Shown here piece by piece: positions 32,470-44,045 of a stretch of DNA of 64,000 nt. The position numbers were made by a program, and so were the translations under genes. The stretch comes from Magnaporthiopsis rhizophila. Lineage: Eukaryota; Ascomycota; Sordariomycetes; Magnaporthales; Magnaporthaceae. The DNA is taken from the NCBI GenBank assembly GCA_003049465.1, contig PYSS01000006.1, positions 102,818 through 166,817 of the forward strand, in the 5' to 3' direction. Under the pieces are notes generated by a model. It saw nothing but the letters and a program-made list of their open reading frames with translations, made no database searches and was not told where the DNA came from. How positions within the stretch are numbered: position 1 is the stretch's first letter; the number at the start of each line of letters is the position of its first letter.

Positions 32470-32930
32470 TGAATAAAATCATGAGTTCTGTACATATACC
32501 TCCCCAGGGCTCCCACTTGGGATTGGAGATGACCACAGCCCAATCTCTCGCTTGTCACCAGTTCGGCACGGGGGAAAAAGGGGTCTGTGAGATAGATGTG
32601 TAATTTTGCCATGTAAAATACATGCAGCTCGGCAAGACCAAGTGTGTCGATCTCCCTCCCTGCTTTGCTGCCCAGGTTGCGCCGTTCCATGATCTGCAGA
32701 CCAGCCTAACACCACGATTCGGTGGGTGTTGGTAGAGGCCTCTGATATTATTCTTTGCCCCAAACACAAGAAGAGACAAGAAGAGAGAAGAAAAGGTAGC
32801 CAAAGAAAAGACGAAAACCAAAGAATTGCCGCGAGGCGACAAATAACCCCAAAAGTACAGAAACAGGTACTACTACCTAGGAAATCAGAAGCAGAAGCCA
32901 ACCAACCTTAGACAACGAACCGGACGTTGA
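32470..32930. other. Convergent 3' spacer
   Basis: This spacer lies between the converging uS15m and V-ATPase subunit d genes. A purine-rich stretch (about 32766-32820) is probably the 3' UTR of the latter. No gene is seen. Confidence 0.55.
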
Positions 32931-34176
32931 TCAGAACACGCTGATGAAGTTTCCGATGCGTTCCTTCTGGTTCTGGGCAATACACTCGGCGATCCACGTG
33001 ATGTTGCGGATCTCCTGCTCCCTCAGCTTGACCCAGGCGTACACGATGGCGAAGGTGAACTGGCGCGTGAAGGCGCTCTTGGAGATCTCCATCTCCTTCT
33101 GGTAGAACATGTCTTCGAGGCTCTTGCCCTCGGACCCGCCGGCCGTGCCACCACCCATGTTGCCCGGGCCGGCCGGCCCGCCGCCGAGCCCCGCGGCGTC
33201 GAAGAAGGCCTTGTAGTCGGGGACGCCGTCGACGGCCAGGCGGACGCCCTCGAAGTCGTCGGCGCGCGACAGCATCAGGGTGCCTTCCGGGTACAGGCGG
33301 CCAAAGGACGGGTACAGCTTCTTGCGGTCTCCCTTGTTGAGCTCGGTGCCGAACGAGTTGAGGGTGATGTTGATGGCGCGGCGGTCGGCCTCGAACTCGA
33401 GGATTTCGGACATGACCTCGGCGGTCGGGGTGCCGGCCATCTCAGGGTGCGAGTTGACAAAGCGGTAGAAGTCCTCGAGGTAATTCTTGTAGAGCGTGTT
33501 GCGGACAATCTCGATGTTGAGCTCGTCCAGGTCCTGGTGGCTCAGGCTGCCCTTGAAGTAAGGGGCCAGGGGCGTCTCGATCAGGACGCTGTTGTAGAGC
33601 TCCTCAATGTTGGTGGCGACGCACAGCACGGGCATGGTCTCGAACCAGCCCAGCGGGTGGCAGCGCTCCAGCAGCTCGCGCGTGTCGCGCTCGTGCAGCG
33701 TGCCCGTGATCAGGAGCGCCACGTTGTCGATCATGTAGCCGTAGGTGAGGTAGTCCATAAACTGAGCCAGGGCGCCCACGGCATTGGCGCGCACGTACTT
33801 GAACTCTGACACCAGCTTGTCTGTAGTCTTGGATGCCAGCGCCGACGTTGAGGGGTTAGGGGGCAGTGAGCCCAGAAAGTCACCGTACGCGGGGCCGAGC
33901 TGGAGCTTAAGGTCTGGTGTCGCGGCTTGCGTGTCAGTCAAGGCGTGACGGAAACCAATGAATGGAATGCCCGGAAGGTGGACCGACCATCGACCGTGTC
34001 GCATTGTGTCATATTGGCGTAGTTGGATGATGTGAGGAGGCCGTTCCGGTAGCCCCGGACGATACCCTCTATGTAGCTTCAGCGGAGGCAGCAAGAAAGT
34101 CAGCTTGCGCGTCGACCACGACCTCCTGAATGGAGCTTGCCTACCCATTATTTACGTTGAAGAGAAGACCCTCCAT
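32931..34176 (-). CDS. VMA6: V-ATPase V0 subunit d, 367 aa
   Basis: Exons are 34176-34145, 34076-33988 and 33913-32931. Donors are GTAGGC and GTCGGT; the second is non-consensus, but the joined frame is exact. Landmarks in order are MEGLLFNVNNG, YIEGIVRGYRNGLL, SNYANMTQCDTVDD, LKLQLGPAYGDFLGSLP, LITGTLHERDTRELLERCHP, YKNYLEDFYRF, EFEADRRAINITLNSFGTEL and a C-terminal IAECIAQNQKERIGNFISVF. Subunit d sits on the cytosolic face of the proton-translocating ring and couples it to the V1 stalk in vacuolar/endosomal ATPase. Length matches the family (about 350-370). It is head to head with NOP58. Confidence 0.95.
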
Positions 34177-34611
34177 CTTGGAATTGGGCAGAAGCAACAA
34201 GACTCAGCTCGGTTGGCGGTGGTGGATGGATTTCGGGGAGGCAGCTGCGGGATGGTGGTCGGAGGCGGCGACGGCGGTGGTTCGGGGCGATGTCGTTTGT
34301 CGGCGGCGAACGCTCAGAGTCGGCCGCCATAGAATCGAGGCTCCACGGGCGGTATTCGGAATTGGTACCACCACTATCCGCATCAGGACTAGCGGCCGAG
34401 CTTGCATCAGCCCCACCTGCATTGGAAAAGCTTTTGGGAGGAGAAAAAAAGTAAGAGCTCCAGAGACGACGAGGAAAAAAAAAAAAAAATCTGAAAAAGT
34501 CGGCGGTTGCATTTTTCCCGTGCATCTTTTTCCCTTAACGACGAGCAACTCCGACACATCGCCACCACACAAAACACAGGCACGGCGCCGAGGAGACTCA
34601 ACGCCGCCAAA
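34177..34611. promoter_or_regulatory. Shared divergent promoter region, VMA6 / NOP58
   Basis: A 435-base spacer separates the two start codons. It contains a poly(A) run of 15 near 34475-34489 and GGCGG-rich DNA near 34250-34310. No specific site is assigned. Confidence 0.5.
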
Positions 34612-36711
34612 ATGCCTCTTTTCATTCTTGCCGAGACAAGCGCTGGGTGAGTGCTCCGGACGAGACACAATCGCGTGCCTGCGCGCCCACGCCACGACCC
34701 AGACTCCCCTCTCTTGGGGGATGCGGTCGAAGAACTTCGTTCCGAGGTATCTAAAGAGTTTCGCATGAGAATTGACTAACACTCGAAAAACAGCTACGGT
34801 CTCTTCAAGGCCAAGGACAAGAAGCTTCTGGATGGCGACGTCGAGTCTAGGCTAGAGACGGCCGAGAAGATTAACAATGAGTAAGTATTGCTGCAATGCA
34901 GGCCGCCGCCTCTTCGCCGCCAACTGGGCTGGTTCTGACGTGGGCGCGTACAGGTTGAAGTTGAAGGAGTTCGCCAAGTGGGATAGCGCCGCGGCGGCGG
35001 TGGGGGAGATCGGCGCACTGCTCGAAGGCAAGGTGCCGCCCATGCTGGCAGGCCTGATGGAGGCGATCAAGGACGAGAAGAAGGTTTCGCTCGCCGTGGC
35101 CGACAAGAACATTGGTGTTGCACTGCAGAGGCTGCCTGGCTTGACCAACATCACCACCCTCGCGTCCGGCTCCGCGACCACAGACCTGTACCGCGGTATT
35201 CGAACCCACCTGTCCGAGCTGATCCCCGGCATCCTCCCCGAGAACTTCCAGACCATGTCGCTCGGTCTGTCCCACTCACTCTCCCGCCACAAGCTCAGGT
35301 TCTCGGCCGACAAGGTCGACGTCATGATCATCCAGGCCATCAACCTGCTGGACGACCTCGATAAGGAGCTGAATACGTACGCCATGCGCGTCAAGGAGTG
35401 GTACGGCTGGCACTTCCCCGAGCTCGGCAAGATCCTCAACGACAACATGGCCTACGCCAAGGTCATCCAGAAGATGGGCCTTCGCTCCAATGCCCCCAAG
35501 ACCGACCTGTCCGAGGTTTTGCCCGAGGAGATCGAGGCTGCCGTCAAGGCCGCTGCCGACCTCAGCATGGGCACTGAGATCAGTGAGGAGGATCTGGAGA
35601 ACATTACGCTGCTTGCAGACCAAGTTGTCTCGTACAGCGAGTATCGTGGTCAGCTCTCGGCGTATCTCGAGGCCAGGATGCGTGCCATCGCTCCGAGCTT
35701 GACTGAGCTTGTCGGCTACCTTGTCGGCGCCCGCCTCATCGCCCACGCCGGTTCCCTGATGAGCCTGGCCAAGAACCCCGGTTCTACCATCCAGATTCTC
35801 GGTGCCGAGAAGGCGCTGTTCCGTGCCCTCAAGACCAAGCACGCCACACCCAAGTACGGTCTCATCTACCACGCCTCACTGGTCGGTCAGGCAACGGGCA
35901 AGAACAAGGGCAAGATCGCCCGTCAACTCGCCGCCAAGGCCGCCCTGGGTGTGCGTGTCGATGCTTTGACTGAATACAAGGACGGCGAGGAGGCCGATGA
36001 GGAGGCTCGCGCCGTCTTTGGAGCCGCGCAGAGGGCCAAGATCGAGAACAACCTCAGGAGGCTCGAGGGGAAGCCCATTCTAGCCAAGGGCATCACCGTC
36101 GGCCCTAACGGCAACGCCGCGCCTACCTCGAGCAAGTGGGATGTCAAAGAGGCCAGGAAATACAACGCTGATGCCGATGGTCTTGCAGGCAACGAGCCGG
36201 TAAAAGTCGAAGCTCCTGAAGAGTCGAAGAAGGATAAAAAGAAGGACAAGAAGGAGAAGAAGAAGTCCAAGAAGGATGCAACTCCCGAGGATGTGAAGAT
36301 GGAGAATGGTGCGAAGGCTTCGGACGAGGAGATGGATGATGTGCCAGCCAAAGCCGCTGATGGTACTTATCCCCTTCATGCAGGCACGAATTCTGCACGT
36401 GACTATGCTAACATGGTTCCCTTTCATTAGCCACCCCCAGCAAGCCAGGCAAAACCGGCAAGCTCAGCGAAGAGGACTTTGAGCGCCTTGCAGAGCAGGC
36501 TGGCATATCCGTGTCCAAGTTCAAAAGGAAGTACGAGCGCGGAGATGTTGAGCTTGACGCAAGCGGATCGCCTGTCGTGCACAGCAAGAAGGAGCTCAAG
36601 AAGATGCGCAAGTCACTGGAAGCTGCCTCGGCCACGGGCGGCGAGAAGAGGAAGCGCGACGAGGACGAGGAGAAGCCCAAGAAGAAGAAGAAGAAGCACA
36701 GCAGCTCATGA
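34612..36711 (+). CDS. NOP58: Nucleolar protein NOP58, 603 aa
   Basis: Exons are 34612-34646, 34794-34880, 34954-36362 and 36431-36711, all in phase. This is a core protein of box C/D snoRNPs, which guide rRNA 2'-O-methylation and pre-rRNA processing in the nucleolus. The NOP5 N-terminal domain (MPLFILAETSAGYGLFKAKD) is followed by the coiled region (YGWHFPELGKIL) and the NOSIC/Nop catalytic-scaffold region: LEARMRAIAPSLTELVGYLV, GARLIAHAGSLMSLAKNPGS, TIQILGAEKALFRALKT, TPKYGLIYHASLVGQ. A Lys/Glu-rich tail (KKDKKEKKKSKKD, then KPKKKKKKHSSS) is typical. The last intron falls inside the acidic/basic linker. Without the first two short exons the N-terminus is lost. Confidence 0.96.
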
Positions 36712-37489
36712 TTTCCTCGATGCATAAGCTCCTGTTTTCTCTGCCTCTCTTTGTTTTCCTGTTCCTCCGCACATCCAAAATCTCGGGGCGCACTTCTTGC
36801 TGTAAAAACAATCTGCTTTTGACACCGTGGTTTAGAACATCCGGCGTTGAGGGAATTGGGGGGTTCATTTCGCGCGTTTGTTGGTTTAGGGGGCATGCTT
36901 GCTTCACCTGGCAACGTCATTAGGCAGGTTATTCGTCTTCAGGGTCGTGCCCATTTGGCGCCATGGCCCCTAGCCGATCACAAATGGAGTTTACATCGTT
37001 TGGCAAGATGATAATGAGAGGATGCTTTTTCTTCCTTTTTGTCTGTCTTTTTTTTTTTTTTCGGAGGTTCCAGCGAGATACGACAGTGGCGTATATATCG
37101 TGACTGTCGACTTGCTCGATCAGCGGATGCATCTGGTAGCATCAGGGAGATTGAAAAGACGGATGCTGAGTAGATCCAATCACACGGAAAAGCCGCGATG
37201 GTCAGTAAGCAGTCTGCAAGGATGCGCCGGCATTCGGCATCATTTTGAACTCCCAACGCCGTTTTTTCAAGTCTTGATTTCTAACCCAGTGAGCTCGTCC
37301 GAGTATAAGATATCTGTATCCGCTTCTAGGTGTACATTCAAAAGAGCCTAGTCAGGCTCCTCCGGAGTTTTATACTGATCAGGTTGACACTATCTCAAGG
37401 TGCTGGATCGCTGTTGCTTTTTTACAAGTACCTACCTAACGGCGGAAACAAGCAAAACAAACAAGCAAACCCCCGGATAAAAGAACAAA
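36712..37489. other. Intergenic NOP58 3' side to SDR gene
   Basis: It contains a T run at about 37050-37062 and a poly-purine A-rich leader (37441-37489) before the SDR start. No gene is supported. Confidence 0.5.
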
Positions 37490-38522
37490 ATGGCAACCCA
37501 AAAAACCTTCTTCGCCATCATCGCAGGCGTCGGCCCCGGCACAGGCCGCGCGACGGCGCTGCGGTTCGCACGGACCTACCCCGTGGCGCTGCTGGCGCGC
37601 AGCAGCGACAGCTACGGCGACCTGGTGCGCGAGATCCGGGCCGGCGGCGGCCAGGCCGTGGGCGTCAGCGCCGACACGTCCGACGCCGCCTCGGTCGAGC
37701 GCGCCTTCGCCTCGATCCGCCAGCAGTGGGCCCCCAAGGACGGCTTCAAACTGGCGGCGGCCGTCTTCAACGTCGGCGCCGGCTTCGCCATCAAGCCGTT
37801 CCTCGAGGTCACGGGCGAGGAGCTGAACGCGTCGCTGGTTGGGAACGCGTGAGTGTTTTTTTTTTCTCCTTCTTCTTCGTTTATACTTCTCCAGGCAAAA
37901 AGATTAGGCTGACAAAAAAGGTTGGGTTGAACACGACAGAGGGGGCTTCTTCAACTTTGCCCAAAACGCCCTCCCGCTCCTGCTCGACTCGGTCGAGGAC
38001 TCGCCTCACCCGCCGACGCTGCTGGTCACGGGCGCCACGGCCAGCGTCAAGGGGTCCAGCCGCTTCGGCACCTTCGCCGCAGGCAAGTTTGCCAAGCGGG
38101 CCCTGGCGCAGTCGCTGGCCCGCGAGTTCGGCCCCAAGGTGCGTTCCTATCTCTATGTATCTTAGCAGCTTTGCTCCCGAGCCCCTGTTTGGTACCGTGG
38201 CTGACTTTGATTCGCTGTCTCGCCCCTACTCAGGGCGTGCACGTTGCTCACGTCATAATCGACGGGGCCATCGACACTCCAAGGTTGAGAGAAATCGGGT
38301 ACAAGGCAAATGACGGCGCCCCAGATGGGCTTATCAGTCCCGATGCGGTGAGGCCACACCTACCTACCTGCGCACCGCTCTTTGCCGTGCTTCTTACCTA
38401 GTTCGATACTAACAAACCTGGAATATTGACAGATCGCCGACACATACTGGCATCTTCACACTCAACATCGGTCCGCCTTTACTCAGGAGGTGGATCTGAG
38501 GCCGTATGTCGAGAAGTTCTAG
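37490..38522 (+). CDS. SDR-family oxidoreductase-like protein, 253 aa
   Basis: Exons are 37490-37848, 37940-38138, 38234-38347 and 38433-38522, all in phase. This is a Rossmann-fold short-chain dehydrogenase/reductase: the nucleotide loop GVGPGTGRATALRFA is near the start, followed by VALLARSS, GVSADTSDAASVERAF, then AAAVFNVGAGF for the NNAG strand. The TGATAS segment places the catalytic Ser, then FAAGKFAKRALAQSLAREF. At the active site the usual YxxxK reads FxxxK, so the general-acid Tyr is replaced by Phe. The subgroup with FAxxKFA is widespread, but its substrate is unknown to me. The C-terminus ends EVDLRPYVEKF. The stop lies 52 bases before the 748-base GA tract, so the tract falls in or just past the 3' UTR. 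Confidence 0.85.
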
Positions 38523-38566
38523 ACGGTCACAGGGCCGCGCTGGTTGACTTCAGAGCCTTCAAAGCC

Positions 38567-39726
<1,160 letters not shown>

Positions 39727-40874
39727 TCAAGTATCTGGTTCTGTCTCGATGGTTTGCGGCGGGTCGCCCCCGGTCGCCATTAGTCTCTCATCCTCTCTCT
39801 GCTGTCGTAGCGCCTCGGTCTCTGCACGCATCTTTTCCAAGTTCCAGGCGTCGTTGTCGTCGTCGTCGTCGTCGGAATCCAAATCCTCTTCCGTCCGCCA
39901 GTTTCCGCTCTCGAACAGGGCACGGCCCGTGGCCTCCTTGGCCTGCCGGGCTTGCTCCTCAGCTGCTTTCTTGTCTAGCCGCTCCTTCTTCCACTTGGCG
40001 AAGGACTCGGGGGTGACTGGTGTGAGCGTCCCCGTGAGCTTGTGTCTTTCCGACTCCAAGAACTCTTCGAGCGTGAGAGTTTTGAGTGGCGACTTGTCCA
40101 TAAGAGCCTTTTCTCTTGCCCTTTCCTCCTTGGTCTTGAGGACGAATCTGCATGGTTGCCAAAATCCCCCACTTAGTCATGACTAGCCTGGACAGGAGAA
40201 CACAAAGAAGAAGAAGAAGAAAAAAAAAAAAAAGACACGTACCCTGGCGGCAGAGCGTGCTTGTACTTGCACTGATCACCTCCGTTGGGGCAGATCCAGA
40301 ACCAGCCGTATTTGCCGTCTTCGATGGCATCAATAAAGAACTTGCAGACCTTGTCGGTCGTGGTCCTTTGGTTGCCCTTCTTGGACAGGACGACGGACCG
40401 CAGCTTGTCCTCGTCCCAATCGGCCGAGGTCTCGGCCTTCTTATTCTCCTCCTCCTCGGCGCGGGTGTCGGTGTAGAGAGAGCGCTTCTCGGTCTTGCGG
40501 TCCATCTCAGGGTCGTGCGAGAACTTGCACTTCTTGCCTTTCTCGCAGTTGCCCTTCTTGAAGAATATGCACATGACCGTCTTGGGGTCGACGCCGAAGG
40601 GGACCTTCTGGATCTGGGCGGGTTTGTTGAGCAGCATCTCGGCCTCCCGCTTTGCATCCTCAGCCGCCTTCTTCTCGCGCTCGCGGGCAGCCTTCTCGGC
40701 CTCCTTGCGCTTCTGTTCCGCATTGCCACCCGATTTGGCCTGGGCGGTCAGCTGTGCAATCTGCTTCTGGGCGGCACCGCCCTTCTTGTTCTTCATGCCA
40801 AACGTCTTGTCATCGACGATCTTGGCGGCAGTGGGCTTTTTGCCCCCGCCCTTGTCGGCCTTCTTGGGTGGCAT
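39727..40874 (-). CDS. TMA46: CCCH zinc-finger translation factor, TMA46/DFRP1-like
   Basis: Exons are 40874-40243 and 40147-39727 (donor GTACGT), giving 350 residues. This is the orthologue of yeast Tma46 / human ZC3H15 (DFRP1), which binds and stabilises the ribosome-associated GTPase Rbg1/DRG1. The start is MPPKKADKGGGKKPTAAKI with FGMKNKKGGAAQKQI, then a Lys/Glu-rich helix. The first zinc finger is CIFFKKGNCEKGKKCKFSH (CX7CX5CX3H). The second spans VCKFFIDAIEDGKYGWFWIC to QCKYKH, ending at PPG on the splice junction. After the intron FVLKTKEERAREKALM and TLTLEEFLESERHKL form the conserved DFRP region, followed by an acidic DDDDDDN stretch. The upstream in-frame extension to 40937 lacks an ATG. 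Confidence 0.93.
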
Positions 40875-41752
40875 CGTGGCGGTCTTTCGGACGCTGGGGC
40901 GTTTGTTGGTTCGATTTCCAGTGTCCAGGGGTGCCAATTCGATCGAGATGTCGTTGGGAGGTGTTTTCTGCCCTCCTCCGCTGCCGTCTCTCGCCTCGGA
41001 CTCTCAAGGCCACCGTAGGGATGGAAGGAGGCCGGCTCAACGGTTTGCCGTTGCTGTGTGTTTCTTAAGTTGTTACTCGAGAGCCGTTAGTGGGCTGAAC
41101 AAGTGGGCTGGCTGCCTGCAGAAATGACGGAACGTCCTCAGGTTAGCCCCGCCGGCTTAGCTCAGCACATCACGTGTCGAATCACGGAACGCAAAGTCCT
41201 CCGTTGTTAGTGAGATTCCAGGCCAGACGACGATTCAGGCATTGGATGCTGTTAGTTTGGCCACTAAATGCATTCAATACCCAGAGAAGTGGTAGGCAAG
41301 CGACGACTGACTTGTACAGACGACAGATATACGTGAATCTGCTCTCCTCGGGCATTCCCAGCTGCTTGTCGAAGCTGCAGCTGTCGCAGTACCTCCCGTC
41401 GTTGGTCCGTGCGTAACCAACTCTCCAATCTAGAGACCCACACGGTTCGCTTGAGAGCTTGGCTTGATGGCAACGACCTTCAGTGTCTCATCCGAGGGAG
41501 ACGGCACCAGCAGGCATAGCGGAGAAATCTGGAAACATAGGAACTTATTAAAAAAAAACACCAGTTCCTTCAGATTCTTATTGTTCTTCCTATTCCACGC
41601 TGCTCATCCAATATTCACCCTATTAAACCTCATCACCTCACACCTTGACGCGTCTACACGCGTTCCAGTCCTTTCGATCCGAACGGCCCAATACAATCCA
41701 AATCCTAAGGCAGCGCAACAGCACAATACCATGGTGTTGAGGTAGCGCTGGC
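40875..41752. promoter_or_regulatory. Divergent intergenic region, TMA46 / AT-hook gene
   Basis: This is the 878-base spacer between divergent genes. It includes a CACGTG-containing patch near 41170-41180 and TACCTCC near 41390. No specific regulator can be assigned. Confidence 0.4.
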
Positions 41753-42967
41753 ATGGAAGGCCTGCAGTCTCACGGACGGTCAATGGGAGCCCCGACGAAC
41801 ACACCTCAGAATGGGACGTCAGCCGGCCCTGCGAGGCATGTCGGTTCTGGTACGGCAAACGGCGGCGGTCTTGAGATCGTATTGGGGCCGTTGCCGCCAC
41901 GCCAAGGACATGTTGTCGGTCGGTCCTCTGGGCACGGTGGGAAGGGTCATGATGAGGGACGCATTACCAACGGCGTCACCACCTCTGGCCTTCATCTTCA
42001 CTCAAAGATGAAAGCAGAAACATCCAACGGAACCCATCCTACGATGACGGCGGCTATAAAGAACGCCGTGGTTGCCGCAACGTCTGGGGCCGTGCCACCC
42101 ATGCCGCAGAAGAAGCGAGGCCGACCCAAGGGCTGGAAGCCTGGTATGGCATACTCGGAAACCACCAACCGCCCTACGTCAGAAGCCGCCAGGTTATTGT
42201 ACCTGCAGAGGAGGTTGCGCGAGGATCCCAACTACCAGCCAGGTCGCCCGGGCAGACCTCCGGGAAGGCCGCCAGGAAAGCCGTCCGGACCTGAGCGGGC
42301 AGCTGGTAGGCCAGTCGGCAAGCCAGTCGGCAGGCCAGTTGGAAGACCAGTTGGCAGACCGCCAGGATCCGGCTCTAGCGCGATGAAGGGGCCGCCAAAG
42401 CCCCGGGGAAGGCCGCCAAAAAAGCCGCCACCGACTCCGAGGGAGATATACCAGTCGCTGAAACCACAATTTAAGCCCTACCGGTGCGAATGGTCCGGCT
42501 GTAAGGCCGAGCTTCATAACATGGCCACACTACGCGCTCACATGCGCAAGGTCCATGGGGGAAGCACGGGCTGTAGATGGGCGACCTGTGCCAAGAAGTC
42601 TGTCAACGGCACTCTTACTACGGCCTCCCCTCCCAGCGGCGACCGGCTGACCCACCACGTCGAAAAGGAGCATCTGATTCCTCTCCAGTGGCTCCGGGGA
42701 GATGGTTACAAGACTGGTCCAATATCGTCAGCAAAAACAACTACAACTGCCTCATACGACGAGAATGGCGAGCCGCCTGCCATGCCAAGCTATCTCCTAG
42801 ATAAGGACGGCAACCAGGTGACGCCCTGGGTCTGGTATCAGAAGCTGGAGGATAATGCGACGAGGCTGGCGAACAAGAAGAAATTACAGCAGACACTATT
42901 TCAGATGAATGAGGACGCCCCATCGGAAGAGGAGGATGATGAGGAGGGCGCGGAGGAAGTTGGATGA
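41753..42967 (+). CDS. AT-hook and C2H2 zinc-finger protein, 404 aa
   Basis: A single exon runs from ATG at 41753. It is a predicted nuclear DNA-binding protein. The first AT-hook is KKRGRPKGW at about residues 121-129. A Gly-Arg-Pro-rich array follows (GRPGRPPGRPPGKP, then GRPVGKPVGRPVGRPVGRPP), and a further hook is KPRGRPPKK. A C2H2-type finger reads CEWSGCKAELHNMATLRAHM with RKVH, and a second Cys/His set CRWATC...HHVEKEH may form a paired finger. The C-terminus is acidic (SEEEDDEEGAEE). Such AT-hook/C2H2 proteins are conserved across Pezizomycotina; target genes are not inferable. An upstream non-coding or coding exon cannot be excluded. Confidence 0.85.
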   Translation: MEGLQSHGRSMGAPTNTPQNGTSAGPARHVGSGTANGGGLEIVLGPLPPRQGHVVGRSSGHGGKGHDEGRITNGVTTSGLHLHSKMKAETSNGTHPTMTAAIKNAVVAATSGAVPPMPQKKRGRPKGWKPGMAYSETTNRPTSEAARLLYLQRRLREDPNYQPGRPGRPPGRPPGKPSGPERAAGRPVGKPVGRPVGRPVGRPPGSGSSAMKGPPKPRGRPPKKPPPTPREIYQSLKPQFKPYRCEWSGCKAELHNMATLRAHMRKVHGGSTGCRWATCAKKSVNGTLTTASPPSGDRLTHHVEKEHLIPLQWLRGDGYKTGPISSAKTTTTASYDENGEPPAMPSYLLDKDGNQVTPWVWYQKLEDNATRLANKKKLQQTLFQMNEDAPSEEEDDEEGAEEVG

Positions 42968-44045
42968 GTTGCTTGCGCCAGCTAGCGTTATCACTAAAAG
43001 AGAAGGTGCGTGCCACGATTAGTCAAGAATTACTTGTAATATACCCCTTTTCCACCTTGAACGTATCCTTGTTTATTTTGCCATGTGTCTACCGATGTCA
43101 CTCTCTCGGACCCTTAGCCAAACCTTGGGCTTTTCCGGGAATACCCAGACAATGCCCGGCAGCCGAACACAAGAAGCAGGTGTTCCTGAGCCAAAATAGT
43201 TGCGGGCTAATGTAATGAGATAATGGGGGATCGCGGGTTGCGCCATTTGTCAGCCGGATAGCCTTTGGAGGTGCCAGCGGAAATGGTACCAATAGCGGAC
43301 AGCCTGCTCGAGTCGGGAAGGTTGGATTGGTTTGAACGGTCGGCCAAGCAAAGTGAACATGTCCTCGGCTCGCACACGGCGATTGCGGAGTAAGTAGGTA
43401 CGTGCCCTGTGTGCAGCAGGCGGGGAAGATATCAATGTTGGTATTATGGGCAGGTACCAAGAGAAGCAGGCCGTCTTCCCAATGCTTGCGAGAACTCCCT
43501 TGGCATGCGGATCGCGGTCTGGAACGGCCGACCATGCTCTGGAAATGGCACCGATGGCACGGGCAGGTGGCGGACAGTCAAGCGTGGGGTGCGTGGTGCT
43601 TGGCCGTTGGGGGCGAGCTCTGGAATTCCCGCGTAGGTTACCAATCATGGGGGCTGGCCTGACCGATACGGCACTGGCTAGGCCAAGAACGTTGCTGAAT
43701 TAGGACGGGCACTGCGGGCACTGTCACGCTACGGCCTGCCTTGCGCCTGCCTTTTGCGCTCATGCTGTGGCAGCAATCCAACATGAACCCTCATTTGCTT
43801 GGTTCCCGGATGACAAACAAAACAAATGTCAAAAGACAACCTGAACCTTTTGATCCCATCCAACCAAATAGGAAACACGAGCGCCCGCAGGCAATTGGTC
43901 GGACGGAGCAATGCGAAGGGACCTGACAGGAGAGAAAGTTCACAAATCGGTCAACCGCACGGGGGCGGCGTAATCGGCCTTCGTGATTAATCCACTCTTC
44001 GCCCCTCTCTCCCACGCTTCGCCCACCCCCGTCGCCCAACCACCA
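42968..44045. other. Intergenic, leader of NRC-2 kinase
   Basis: I see no supported gene here. The last about 60 bases before the kinase ATG are C-rich, as in many fungal leaders. Confidence 0.5.

Noticed and set aside
41150..41190. tRNA-like A-box (GGCTTAGCTCAG) followed by GTGTCGAATCAC
   Set aside because: The A and B box-like motifs are only about 20 bases apart, no acceptor or T-stem pairs, and no full cloverleaf can be drawn.
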